Shown here: piece after piece, positions 31,474 through 41,642 of the stretch
Numbering within the stretch: position 1 is the stretch's first letter
How the letters are laid out: each line of letters opens with the position of its first letter
Source: Phaeoceros laevis
Lineage: Eukaryota; Anthocerotophyta; Anthocerotopsida; Notothyladales
DNA: 64,000 nucleotides
NCBI GenBank assembly: GCA_049999765.1
Contig: JBNGIQ010009433.1
Span: 1-64,000, forward strand
Reading direction: 5' to 3'
The notes under the pieces: model-generated
The model's database searches: none
Seen by the model: the letters and a program-made list of their open reading frames with translations, nothing else
What the model was told of the DNA's origin: nothing
Position numbers and translations under genes: made by a program

Positions 31474-32969
31474 GCCACCAATGTGTGGGCACTGCAGCGG
31501 TCGATACAAGCTGATAGCGAAAACTGATTCCAACTCCTTGCCCCGCGAATTCCCCGACAAGACGGCCGGTTAGGGGCAAAAGCTGAGATCTGCTAGGCAA
31601 GGGGCACCTGTAAGTAGTAGAGACATGTGGACATGCACATAGATGGACGAATCCCGGGGGCTTCAGCTGTGCAGACGCCAGACCGAGTCTCACCTGCTGA
31701 ACAATCCAACATTTCCTACTTTTCGCGAACGTGCGTTGTCAGAGGGCTATCCTAGAAGACTGATGATGCCAAGTGATTCCCGATTCCCGAGCGGTCTCTG
31801 TCGATTCCTCAGCAACTCGTCCGCGCATTCCTGCTCCTCCTCTTTGCTGAAGCTGGATCATTGGCCAGCCTCACAGCTGCAACTTCCGATCATGCTCCGT
31901 GGAAGCAATAGACTACCACCCTGAGAGCAGGATGCCTGCAGCCGTGGCGTGTGCCCGTTGCCAGAACGGCTGTCTGTCCTGGCGATTCGAGATGCAGTCG
32001 GCGTAAGCGTAAGGAATCTGAGGCGTACAGGAAGCGACTACCATTCCCCTAAGCTCCACAGGTGTTGCCGTTAGGGCCTTACCTGGCAAAAGTTGGCGGG
32101 AGCAAGGTCAAGCGACGCCGCGTCGCACACTCAGCTCCACCACTACTTCGTTACCCCGGGTCGTCCCTGGTTCCCTGGGTTCAGCCGGTGAAGAATGGCT
32201 GGGGAGGACCCTATCAGAGCGCGGGCCGGGGCGCGGGCCGCCTGGACAAGTGGCCAACTGCCTTCAAATAGGAAACGCGAACAGTGGGCCAATGGCCACG
32301 CTTGGTTTCGCGCGCTTCCAGGCCACGTGGACATAGGTGGAACGCACGCTGGCTGTCGTGGGTGTGATGAATCTTGGTCTGCACTGCACTTAGATATTTT
32401 CGGCCAGCCAGAATGGACCTACACATGGCATGCCATGCATAACCATCGGCGGGTGGTGATGCTTAATTTCTACTATTTTAAAAGAACATCAAACAACCCA
32501 GTCAAGATTAAAAGTGGCTTTCTACCGGGATGCTAGATCGGAAGCATTCAGTAGCTGGGCTTCTCAAGATTAGACTGGATACAGTAGGTTCCTACAAGAG
32601 AGGGCATTAGAGAAATGAGCACAGTTTGTCGGTCGGCCATCCCAACACCTTGGAGACTTCTTAAAGACTTGTGCTACAGCCGGTCGTAACTGCAGCCGCA
32701 TACCGGAAAAGGACTTGATGGCTAATACTTAGCACCCAGCCCGCTATACAGTACTGTATACAGTACACTGATGGCATGTGCCCCACCAAGTACCAAGTCT
32801 GGAAGAGCCAAGGGTCCCATAGAGCCTTCACAGCATCATACCCTTGTCAATGTCTTCAGCTGTGACGCAATCCCGTGACGAAGAGGCTCGCAGCAGGCCT
32901 TCATTTTATCATGGGCAAGGACCAGCATGGTCCTGCCAGTGCAGAAAGAAATTGAGAAGAACGGAAGGT
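31474..32969. other. Spacer between RbcX and P450 genes
   Basis: No gene seen. Contains a 16-bp perfect palindrome, TATACAGTACTGTATA, at 32745-32760 and a GC-rich patch near 32215-32245. ORFs are short and overlapping. Confidence 0.45.
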
Positions 32970-35281
32970 TCAACTCAATGATCTTTTGGTAATCTTCAAT
33001 GGTAAGCCGTCGTGGGGATGAGGCAAGGGCCAATAGGTAACTTTCCGGTTTAGCTTGCCCACAGGCTCAAAGCTGTCACAGGTAACACAAAAAGTTTTTA
33101 GTGGCCCATCAGCCGTCAAAGAACGAAAATGTTCAAGCAAATAATTTTGCTCCCCGGACTCACTCGTAGGTGGTGACGAGGCGGTGCATAAAGATGAGCA
33201 TCTCCTGCTTGGCCAACTCACTCACAGGGCAAACCCTTGGTCCGTTGCCGAAGGGAATGTAGCTATTTGCCTTGGGCACGGTTTGATCATGAACAAGCCA
33301 CATGACTCATCTCAGGAGCTCTGCTCACAGCTAAGATAGTGGAACCTATCTGACCTCAAACCGGGACGGATTGAACTTGAGCGGATCTGGGTGAAGTTCA
33401 GGGTCAAGATGAAGGTACTTCATCCATACAATCACTTTCCAGCCCTTGGGAATGAGCATCCCTGCAAAGACAAGATCCATTGCATGCTTTGTGAAATACG
33501 CGTTAAGCATGCAGCAATTGGCCCAAAGCAAGCATTCGCAGGCCGTGACCTTACCGGCAGTCTGGAGACATTGTAAAACACGATGAACTTTCATCTACGA
33601 GTTCAGCAAACCTTGGTACTTGTCGATTTATTACCTTCAAAAATGACATCGTCTTTTGCCTCCCTCATGATGTTAGGAGTTATGCTGGCCATTCGCAATG
33701 TTTCTTGTATCACCTACAGCGCAGAGTAGCAGGGTCAGATGAACTTAGGTACTCCCAGCTGGATCCGGTTCCTGAATCTGAAAGTGTAACAGAGATAAGA
33801 AAAAGTTCCTGAGGTCCGGTGGCCTTACTTGTAACGTAAATGGTAGTTTTCGGAGGTCATCCCATGCGATGGGGTCAGCAACGTGATTCCTTTCCTTTGC
33901 CAGGGCATCGTTCTCTGCCTGGTGTAAAACAAACAGTTTTTTCCGAAGTGGTTGTCAGATGAAATAGACGAAATCCAAATGCGGGGAAGAAGGAATTCCA
34001 CACCATGTCAAGCAACAACGTTAGACATACCTTGACCAGTTGCAGAACATTTGAATATAAGATAAGGTTGTGAAGGACCCAGACCAAAGCGAAGGCCGTA
34101 GAATCATGGCCAGTGAAAAAGACTGTAAGAATATTGTCTATCACTTGCTTGTCGCTTAGCTTGTGTCCATGTTCAACCGAGTTCAGGAAAGAGCCCAGCA
34201 GGTCCGAATGGGGTACCGACTCCTCCCGCCTTTGCTTGATCAACTGGTCTATGAACTTGACTATCTTCTCACGCTCCTGGAAGCTTACACGTTAGGTGTC
34301 GTCGGTCAAGATCGTAGACCTCCAATTGTACATCTTCCTGTCAATTGCCACCATTCTGCGAGCTCAAGCAATGTCGGTAAGGTTGCAGCAACTGACCTTA
34401 AGGGCTCTGTTGTACCGTGAACCTGGGATATTGATGGGAATAGCCAGAAGCGCGTCTTCCATCCTCCGAAAAGACTTGCGAATGTGCTCGCAAGTCGCAT
34501 GGGGAGAGATGTCCACATTCGATGGCAGGCTGTCGCAGGAGAATAGCAGGACAACGCGGAAGGTGTACTATACGGCCAGACATGCAAACATTGTATCAGG
34601 TTCCATGTATGTATCATCGACCTTGTGCCTTGCAGAATTTTAACCTAATGCACCTTTCGTAGTTCATCCAAAGTGTGGATAACTGCACAGTCTCCCCATT
34701 TCCGGGCCTGCTCAGTTGCCGCCCTATCAATATCCTCCGTGAACTTTCTGAGGACTGCCGGATTGATGGAATTCGCAATGAGCCCCGGTAGCGCGCGTGC
34801 AGCTCTCCTTGGGCATGTACTATTCCATCGACTCCTAGCAACGTCTTTACCGATTCGGGCCAATTCACGTCGAACAGCTCAGGTGACTGGAGGACAAATT
34901 TGGCTGCCTCCGGATTGGTGATGCAGATTGCTGGTTGCCCAAAGAGATGCGTCCTGAATATTTCCCCATATCTGTGGCAGAGCAGCACACTGAGCAATTC
35001 TGAAAATCCTCTATGCAAGAGAGCTCTGTAGAAAGCTGGATACATTCTACTTGTCAGCAGCTAGCTTACTTTTTGAGACGAGGAAGCACGAAGTTGTCAG
35101 GAGTGCTGGTAAGCAGCTGAATTGATTCTCCGATCCAGGGCAGCTGCCAGAATTTTCCTGGTGGCGGTCTGGCTGTCCCTTTGCTCAGTGACCTCAGCGA
35201 TCGGGAGTAGCGATAGACCAGGAAAACCACCAGCAGGGGGAGCCCTAGGCCCACGGATAGTAAGATGTCCCCCTTCCCCAT
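32970..35281 (-). pseudogene. Cytochrome P450, CYP85 clan (CYP707A-like), one-base frame break in exon 2
   Basis: Nine exons: complement(32970..33072, 33164..33270, 33355..33461, 33635..33713, 33829..33918, 34031..34276, 34397..34567, 34654..34971, 35070..35281). The protein has an N-terminal membrane anchor (LLSVGLGLPLLVVFLVYRYS), the proline hinge (RPPPGKFWQLPWIGE), the C-helix area (GIVHAQGELHARYRG), I-helix (FFTGHDSTAFALVW), K-helix (QETLRMAS), PERF region (FNPSRFE) and heme loop (FGNGPRVCPV). Introns and motifs resemble ABA 8'-hydroxylases (CYP707A), but the substrate is unknown. In exon 2 the frame slips by one base at a G4 run (~34786), where G5 would restore YRGLIANSINP; a sequencing error is possible. 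The heme motif ends CPV where CxG is usual. The exon 8 acceptor (CCCAAG) is the weakest junction. With the frame repaired the length would be a normal ~477 aa. Confidence 0.75.
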
Positions 35282-35984
35282 CGTCCACCCCTGCCCCCAA
35301 TTGCCACGCCTAGAATCATTGAGTTTTGTCATGGCAAAAAAGCCATTTCTTCCCACATTGTCAAAGCCTCAAACTATCAGTATGCATTCAGATAGGCAGA
35401 TCCGGTCCTAAATGCAAAAATCTCCAGGGGAGCTGTACTTGAAACTGGTGGACGTGAGCCCGGGTGGTCGCCTTCTTTCCCGGCACGTGCACCCTGCAAG
35501 CAGCTGCAGCAGCTACTTCACGCAGTCGCCAACAAGGTAGCTAGCATCCCGCTGCCTTTCTTGAACCCCATCGGTCGGTGATGCTCATTGAAGCGTGTGT
35601 TGCTGAGGAGAAGAAGAAGAAGTTTATTTCCGGTGTGTGACGGGGTAAAAACCATATGCTTGTCCCCACACGGAGGAGGCTTGTCCCCACACGTCTCTGA
35701 AGCCATATCCCATCCTTGGCGTGTGTGTGTTTATTGCTTCATCCTTGGTGGTGATAGTTCTTAGTGGCCCGATACGGAACGGAACGGCGTTTCCTTGGTT
35801 TGGAGTCTGGACTGCAACGTGGCAAGTCCTACGTTCGTCCGGCAAGAATCCAGTGCTCTTACCTTAAGAGCACAACCTAAGACCACGTTTAGCGATTTTC
35901 CCCCTAAACTAGTACGGGCCTGTCAGGTCCGATTTGCCGTGAGCACCTCCGGTGCGAAGCGGCTCTCAAGTAATTGAGCAAGAG
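35282..35984. other. P450 upstream region
   Basis: No gene seen. A small duplication, GGCTTGTCCCCACACG, occurs near 35665-35695. The fold-back array begins just downstream. Confidence 0.4.
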
Positions 35985-37450
35985 AGGGAGATGATGAGAT
36001 CGGTCGCCAGCCAGTTTCCCCGGGCCGACAGCTCATGGGCGTGCCATTTCATTCTAATAACTACCAAAAATATGTGCGAACAAGCTTTCGGTTATCGTAG
36101 ACTCTAACTGGCGTAATGCGAACGAGCTCCTTTAGCGGAGCCTTAAGGGCTTCTTTAGGACATCCCTACGATAAAGGCCAGTGCGAAACATCCCTACGAT
36201 AAAGGCCAGCGCGAAGTGGCTCTAAGTCCCTGTACAAACCTAGACAAACGAGAGACAGCAAATCGATTGACAGCCAGAGAGCCGCTCCGCACTGGCCTTT
36301 ATCATAGGGATGTCCTAAACGAGCCTTTATGGCTCCGCTAATGGAGCTCGTTCGCACTGCGCCAGTTAGAGTCTACAATAACGGAGAGCTTGTTCGCACA
36401 TATTTTTGATATTCTAAGACACCGCGAGGCGACAAGGCACAGCACCCGCGAGCTTCCTTCATAGAGAGAGAGCGCAGGCTGGAGAGAGAGAATTGCCGGG
36501 GAGCCTAAACGTGCATTTCGCTTCCCCCTAAATTCTTGGGAATCTCGTAGCTAAGGGGGCTCCAACGAAAGTCGTTGCGAACGCCCTTTAGCGGAAAAAC
36601 CTCCTTTAGCCCTACGGTAAAGGCTAGTGCGAAGCGGCTCAGAGCAAGCATCGCCATAGGGTGCGATTCCAGGCAGTTGGTGCGATTCCAAGCAGTTGGT
36701 GCGATTCCAAGCAGCTGAAGCAATTGAGCAAGAGAGGAGATGATGAGATCGGTCGGCAGCAAGTTTCCCTGGGCCGACAGCTCATGGGATCGCCATTTCA
36801 TTCTAACTACCAAAAATATGTGCGAACAAGCTCTCCGTTATCGTAGACTCTAACTGGTGCAATGCGAATGAGCTCCTTTAGCGGAGCCTCAAAGGCTTCT
36901 TTAGGACATCCCTACGATGAAGGCCAGTGCGAAGCGGCTCCAAGGGGGCTCCAACGAGAGTCGTTGCGAACGCCCTTTAGCGGAAAAACCTCCTTTAGCC
37001 TTATGATAAAGGCCAGTGCGAAGCGGCTCTAGGTGTAAAACTCAAAGGCGTTTCACAGGCCGCCACTATTAGTCTCTCGCTCTCTCTCTCTCTGCTCCCT
37101 CTACTCTAGGGCAACCAGGTGTTGCTTAGAGCCGCTTGGCACTGCGCCAGTTAGAGTCTACGATAACGGAGAGCTTGTTCGCACAACTAACCGCAAGGCG
37201 ACATCACCGCGAGGCGACAAGGCACAGCACCTGCGAGCTTCCTTCACATGGCGCAGAGAGAGAGCGCAGAGAGACAGCGCAGGCTGGAGAGAGAATTCCC
37301 GGGAGCCTAAAAAACGTGCATTTCGCTTCCCCCTAAATTCTTGGGAATTTCGTAGCTAAGGGGCTCCAACGAGAGTCGTTGCGAACGCCCTTTAGCGGAA
37401 AAACCTCCTTTAGCCCTACGATAAAGGCCTGTGCGAAGCGGCTCTTATGC
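35985..37450. repeat. Array of fold-back (inverted-repeat) elements
   Basis: Left arm 36055-36240 and right arm 36283-36410 are inverted copies (AAGCTTTCGGTTATCGTAGA against TCTACAATAACGGAGAGCTT; CCTTTAGCGGAGCC; GATAAAGGCCAGTGCGAA), separated by ~45 bp. The left arm plus its flank (GAGATGATGAGATCGGTCG) recurs in direct orientation at 36735-36960. The unit CGCCCTTTAGCGGAAAAACC to AGTGCGAAGCGGCTC occurs three times (about 36570, 36965, 37385). A GA-rich flank (GGCGACAAGGCACAGCACC) occurs at 36427 and 37202. No transposase is seen, so these look non-autonomous. Confidence 0.75.
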
Positions 37451-37679
37451 ACCAGTAGTCCACTTGGCAAATCGCGGAGCTTGTCTATGCTTGTTCTTTG
37501 CCCGTCTTGACGTGACCGAATTGTGCTCGGTGCCGGCTCTGTGCTCGGTGCTCGAGCTTGCACCTATCCTAACTGCTGCTGAAATTAGTTGGTCCAGCAT
37601 CCGTACTTTGATGGTATGTTTACTTGCCTTCTAACCTCTCAGCTGGTGGCCTAGGGCTGCGGCAGGCAGCAGAGACACG

Positions 37680-38951
37680 ATGGGAACACGCTTATACAAT
37701 GCCTGGCGCTATCCTGATTACGTAGACTACTTCGGCAGGTGATGTCCAACTTCTAGGAATTGCAGTTGTTGCAATCCAAGTAGTGGAGGGGCAGACGGTT
37801 TTAAGCTCAAATGGAAGTCCTGGCTTGAAAGGTATTCTGAGTCTCCACCTTCTGTATTTGCAGTTCCGATGACGATGAGTCCGGTGAATCCCCAGACACT
37901 AGAGCATTTAGGCACAGATTTGAGCAATCAGACTTCTTCCAGGAGATGGCAGATATGGCTTTTGGCAGGTGAGTTGCCTAGAGGTTATGCACAGTAACGC
38001 TTCCTTTAGTCTTCAATCCTAGCTCGGCTTGATGTTTTTAATTGACTTGCAATGTTTCGTGCGAACTCCAACAGCAATGGGGAAGGCCCTGTCGACTTGA
38101 ATGACCCGGATGGCTTTGAGGACTCGGGGGACTCAGAGGACCCGGATGATGTACCGGAAGATGAACCGAAGGAACTGGAAGGACATAGTAGCCCACATAT
38201 AGAAGCTCATCAGCAAAGCAAAAAGTTGAAGACACGCTCCCTCAATTCCATCATGGCAGCTCCTCCGGCAATATCTCCCTCCCTCACGCCGGAAGCAAGA
38301 TCAGAGGTGCACCTACAAATGTATCTCCAGCTGCAGACACAGGTGCTAAGAAATGCCACTCAAATCAGACAGCTGCAGGCGGACCTCCGCAATCTCAGAG
38401 AAATCCAAAAGCTCACCGCCATTAGCCAGAGGATTGATCACTTACTTGCAGCAGTAAGAGGAGGATCAGGGAAACCGCCAGCAGCAAGGGAGCTCTTTCC
38501 CTCATCCAGGATTTTTCAAAACTCGAGCTCCCACAGCCCACATCTGAAATGGACTCGAACAACCCCAGATACGCAAAAGCAGGGTTTCAACATCACATCA
38601 GGCCGACGGCCGTTTTGGCAGAGACAAACCGACCAACCTTATGACGGCAAGTATGCCAGTCCCCCACCCCACAGGACTGAAGGGGTGCACCAAATCACAT
38701 CAAAAAGGAGGAGCGAAGTGGACAAATCATACGCACTTCAGTCAGAGGTGGGAGCAGTGGAACTTTTCTCCAATCGGTGGCAGGACAGTCAGGAACATGC
38801 CAACAAGAGGACCAGAGGGACCTTGGATTACAACCCCCGATCCCTCTCTCAGTCACAGGGTAATGGACATTGCTTCCTGTCAGACACCCCTCCACCCCTC
38901 CAGGGTACCAACACCAAGAATTTGCTGGGCTTTGGACAAGCGAGGAAATGA
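37680..38951 (+). CDS. Hypothetical acidic nuclear-type protein (346 aa)
   Basis: Three exons, 37680..37738, 37864..37968 and 38075..38951, join in matching phases (2 and 2) with GT-AG ends. The product begins MGTRLYNAWRYPDYVDYFGS, then Asp/Glu/Ser-rich segments (SDDDESGESPD, DSGDSEDPDDVPEDEPKE), a basic patch (KKLKTR), a helical Gln/Leu region around TQIRQLQADLRNLREIQKL, and a disordered Ser/Pro/Gln-rich tail. I recognise no family. Intron-exon consistency and composition argue that it is expressed coding DNA; it could also be a domesticated or captured transposon gene, since it lies right beside the fold-back array. Confidence 0.5.
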
Positions 38952-39289
38952 GGCAGGATTGGCCCCTATCTCCAGCATACCAGGAAGGAGCTGGTATGCT
39001 GGAAATACCATACCAGCTCGCCACGGGATGTCGTTCATGACCACTAGCGACTCCCGTTTTTTGTCTGACGAGTTGGCAAAGTTGTTGGTTGTTTTTAATT
39101 CAAACTTGAAGAAGAAACTTTGCTACGTGCTTGTAGGTCCAATTGGGCCACACGGTATTGGGCCGCAACTATCAACGCTGTGATGGTGATGAATGTTGCC
39201 GAACGAGTTTAGAGGCTCCAAATACGTTGCAGACTACAAGTAATAAACACCTTTGATAGTGATGAAAGTTGCCAAACGAGATTAGAGGC
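38952..39289. other. Spacer with hairpin and ~68-bp tandem duplication
   Basis: A perfect 12-bp stem with 7-base loop (CCAGCATACCAG / CTGGTATGCTGG) lies at 38972-39002, shortly after the hypothetical gene stop. From about 39180 a ~68-bp unit (TTAGAGGCTCCAAATACGT, AATAAACACC) is duplicated. The second unit leads into the promoter module. Confidence 0.6.
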
Positions 39290-39439
39290 TCCAAATACGT
39301 CATATAGACTAGAAGCAATAAACACCCGTAGGCACATGGTGACGATAACCATTTTTCGGGTAGAGTAAGGCACTTCGAAATACAATGGCTTGGAGGCTGG
39401 AGCGAAGTCGTTTCGGTTTGCTTTACAAAGGGAGCAAAG
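39290..39439 (+). promoter_or_regulatory. Duplicated HEAT-gene promoter
   Basis: This ~150 bp aligns with the sequence just upstream of the HEAT gene start at 41643 and with the inverted copy at 19309-19440. Shared pieces include AGAAGCAATAAACACCCGTA / ACAAGCAATAAATACACGTA and GAGGCTGGAGCGAAGTCGTT. Position directly before an exon-1 copy makes promoter identity likely, by inference. Confidence 0.5.
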
Positions 39440-39551
39440 ATGGCTGACAACGAGACTCAGCTGCGGAGTGCTCTTTCGCAGCTTTCGGACCGCATGGGTG
39501 TGAAGCGAGACAAGGGCCCATCTCCTCTTGAGCAAGTACTTGTGCGCGCTA
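39440..39551 (+). pseudogene. Detached copy of HEAT-gene exon 1
   Basis: ATG 39440 opens MADNETQLRSALSQLSDRM and continues to LEQVLVRA, 37 codons nearly identical to exon 1 of the gene at 41643. It is followed by a GT at the same place (GCTAGTACCG against GCTGGTACGG). The rest of the HEAT gene does not follow; the next gene is the PPR ORF at 39999. It may serve as a leader exon or upstream ORF for that transcript, or be inert. Confidence 0.6.
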
Positions 39552-39998
39552 GTACCGTTTGTGTGCTGCAGCCCAAGGTTTTCTGATGTTTGCGGCGGTG
39601 AGCAGAGCAGGTCGTCGACCTAAGTGGATACGTGCTTCCGCACTTTTTTTCACCCTCCGAAGGCAGGTAATGCATGGCAGAGAATAATATGAGATGGCAC
39701 AGTTCCTCCACTGCAAAGAAGGTCGACAGTCAACTTGTTGGCTGACCTTCGAGTTATTGTTGCAGGAATGTCCAGCGCCTGTGGATTACATGCACACTGG
39801 GTCTCAGGGGTCTCTGTGGACCGACAGCTGGTTAAAACCGGATAAGAAGGAAACAGAGCTGACTGCTTTGAAGCATTCCACAATGTGAGCACCTTTCTGT
39901 CTACATTCTGGAATCAGGATGAGGTGTTTCTCTAAATAAGCCTGCCAAGGCGTTAGTATTAGCTGCGTTCAATGCTAGGGTAACACGCCAACTTCGTC

Positions 39999-41279
39999 AT
40001 GTCCAGGTTGACACCAAGTGTTAGCTCTGCTTCCACCGTTTTGAGACTAAACAAGATGTGCGAGGCGGGTATGGTGGAAGAGGCACTTCGTGCCCTGGAC
40101 ATCCTTGGCCTGCAAGGAATCCGGGTATCCAGCCACATTCTCAATCGAGTGCTGCAGATGGCTCTGGCCAAGAAAGACTTGGCAGCTGGCAGGAGGATTC
40201 ATGTGCACATTGTTGACCATGGACTCAGCTCAAGCAAGATTCTATGCAGCTTTCTCATACGGTTCTTCTCAGTTTGCGGGGATCTTGAAGGAGCAAGGAA
40301 GGCTTTTTACCAGCTTGCATCTCCAGAAGTAGACGCATGGCGTGCTATCATCACAGCACATGTGAAGCATCAGGAAGGTCAATATGCTGTCCAGTTGTAC
40401 CAGGAAATGCTACAGTCAGGTCTGGAACCAGATGCTCATGTTTATGTGGCTATTTTAAGGGCATGCGCCAGTATGTCAGCTATGGATCATGGAAGAATGG
40501 TTCATTCTCATATTACTGCTACTGGCCATGAACACAACCTGTTTGTCAGCAGCGCCCTTATTGACATGTACCTCAAGTGTGGGAGCCTTGACGATGCTTG
40601 TCAAGTGTTCAGGAATTTGCCCAAATGGGATGTGGTCTCTTGCAACTCATTACTAGCAGGATACGTGGATTATGGTTGTGGTCCAGATGCTGTAAAGCTT
40701 TTTAATGATATGCTTGAAGCGGGCATGCAGCCGGATAATGCGACCTTTTTGAGTATTGTGAAAGCATGTAGCCAGATTGGATCGCTAGAGAAGGCGAAGG
40801 AGACATTTTTGCGCATCACGGAGCTTGGCCTGACGTTGAATGTTGCTGTGACAAACGGGTTGATAGATATGTACCTCAAATGCGGGAGTGTGGACGATGC
40901 TCGCCAAGTTTTTGAGACAGCAGCTAGGAAGGATGTCGTCTCATGGAGTGCAATGATTGTTTGCTATGTGCAGCAGGGATGTTCCCTACAGGCCTTTGAA
41001 CTTTTTGGCAGATTAACTCTCGAGGGCCCTCAGATTAGTAAGGAAACACTTGTGACCATCTTGAGGGCATGTAGCAGCCCTGACGACCTTGAGAAGGGGC
41101 AAGCAATGTATGATGAGTTTATCAAAATGGGACTTGACAAAAATCCCAAGGTGGAACTTGCCCTGATGGAAATGTGTAAGAGATGTGGAAGCCCCCAAGG
41201 GGGCAAAAGTGAAGGCTGCACTAGAAAATTCGAAACTAAGAGGCTTGAAAATTTTAGTGCCTCGGATTTCGAATGCTAG
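39999..41279 (+). CDS. PPR protein (PLS-type array, no E/DYW tail), 426 aa
   Basis: Single exon from ATG 39999. At least ten ~31-36-residue helical-hairpin repeats are visible, e.g. ALRALDILGLQGIRVSSHIL, VDAWRAIITAHVKHQEGQYA, FVSSALIDMYLKCGSLDDAC, DVVSCNSLLAGYVDYGCGPD and TNGLIDMYLKCGSVDDARQV, with DVVSWSAMIV marking S/L-type repeats. PPR proteins bind single-stranded organelle RNA. The C-terminus (KSEGCTRKFETKRL) is not an E or DYW domain and looks truncated. N-terminal Ser/Arg richness could allow organelle targeting. It sits between a detached HEAT exon 1 and the HEAT gene; its inverted paralogue at 17726-18784 is broken. Confidence 0.85.
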   Translation: MSRLTPSVSSASTVLRLNKMCEAGMVEEALRALDILGLQGIRVSSHILNRVLQMALAKKDLAAGRRIHVHIVDHGLSSSKILCSFLIRFFSVCGDLEGARKAFYQLASPEVDAWRAIITAHVKHQEGQYAVQLYQEMLQSGLEPDAHVYVAILRACASMSAMDHGRMVHSHITATGHEHNLFVSSALIDMYLKCGSLDDACQVFRNLPKWDVVSCNSLLAGYVDYGCGPDAVKLFNDMLEAGMQPDNATFLSIVKACSQIGSLEKAKETFLRITELGLTLNVAVTNGLIDMYLKCGSVDDARQVFETAARKDVVSWSAMIVCYVQQGCSLQAFELFGRLTLEGPQISKETLVTILRACSSPDDLEKGQAMYDEFIKMGLDKNPKVELALMEMCKRCGSPQGGKSEGCTRKFETKRLENFSASDFEC

Positions 41280-41642
41280 TGGTCCACCTTCGCGTTCGAT
41301 CTCCAGGACCCTGTACGAAGATTTGTCCAGGCATGGGATGCGACGCCCGCATTGGTGAATCGAAGTTTGAAACCCCATGAGAAAGGCTATAAGCTATGTG
41401 GCCAGCATGTCGAATAAACTAGTTTAGAACTTATTTTTCGGGAGCACCGGCCGTTTAGGGGGCTCTTTGCTGCTTGATTGCTTGATTCATGAAGCCTTGA
41501 ACGAGACTGCACATGACTACAAGCAATAAATACACGTATAGTACGCACATTGATATACATTGAAATGCGTATGCGGGACAAAAGCTTGGAAGCTGGAGGC
41601 AGTCGTTTCAGTAAATTCAGTTTGTCTTTCGAAGCAAGAAAA

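Noticed and set aside
31643-32536. Plus-strand ORFs of 69-113 aa between RbcX and P450
   Set aside because: No domain pattern, overlapping on both strands, no intron logic.
34290-34380. Separate small P450 exon reading ARRMVAIDRKMYNWR
   Set aside because: It cannot be joined in phase; skipping it as part of a single 120-nt intron gives RALK/EREKIVKFIDQ, which fits the family.
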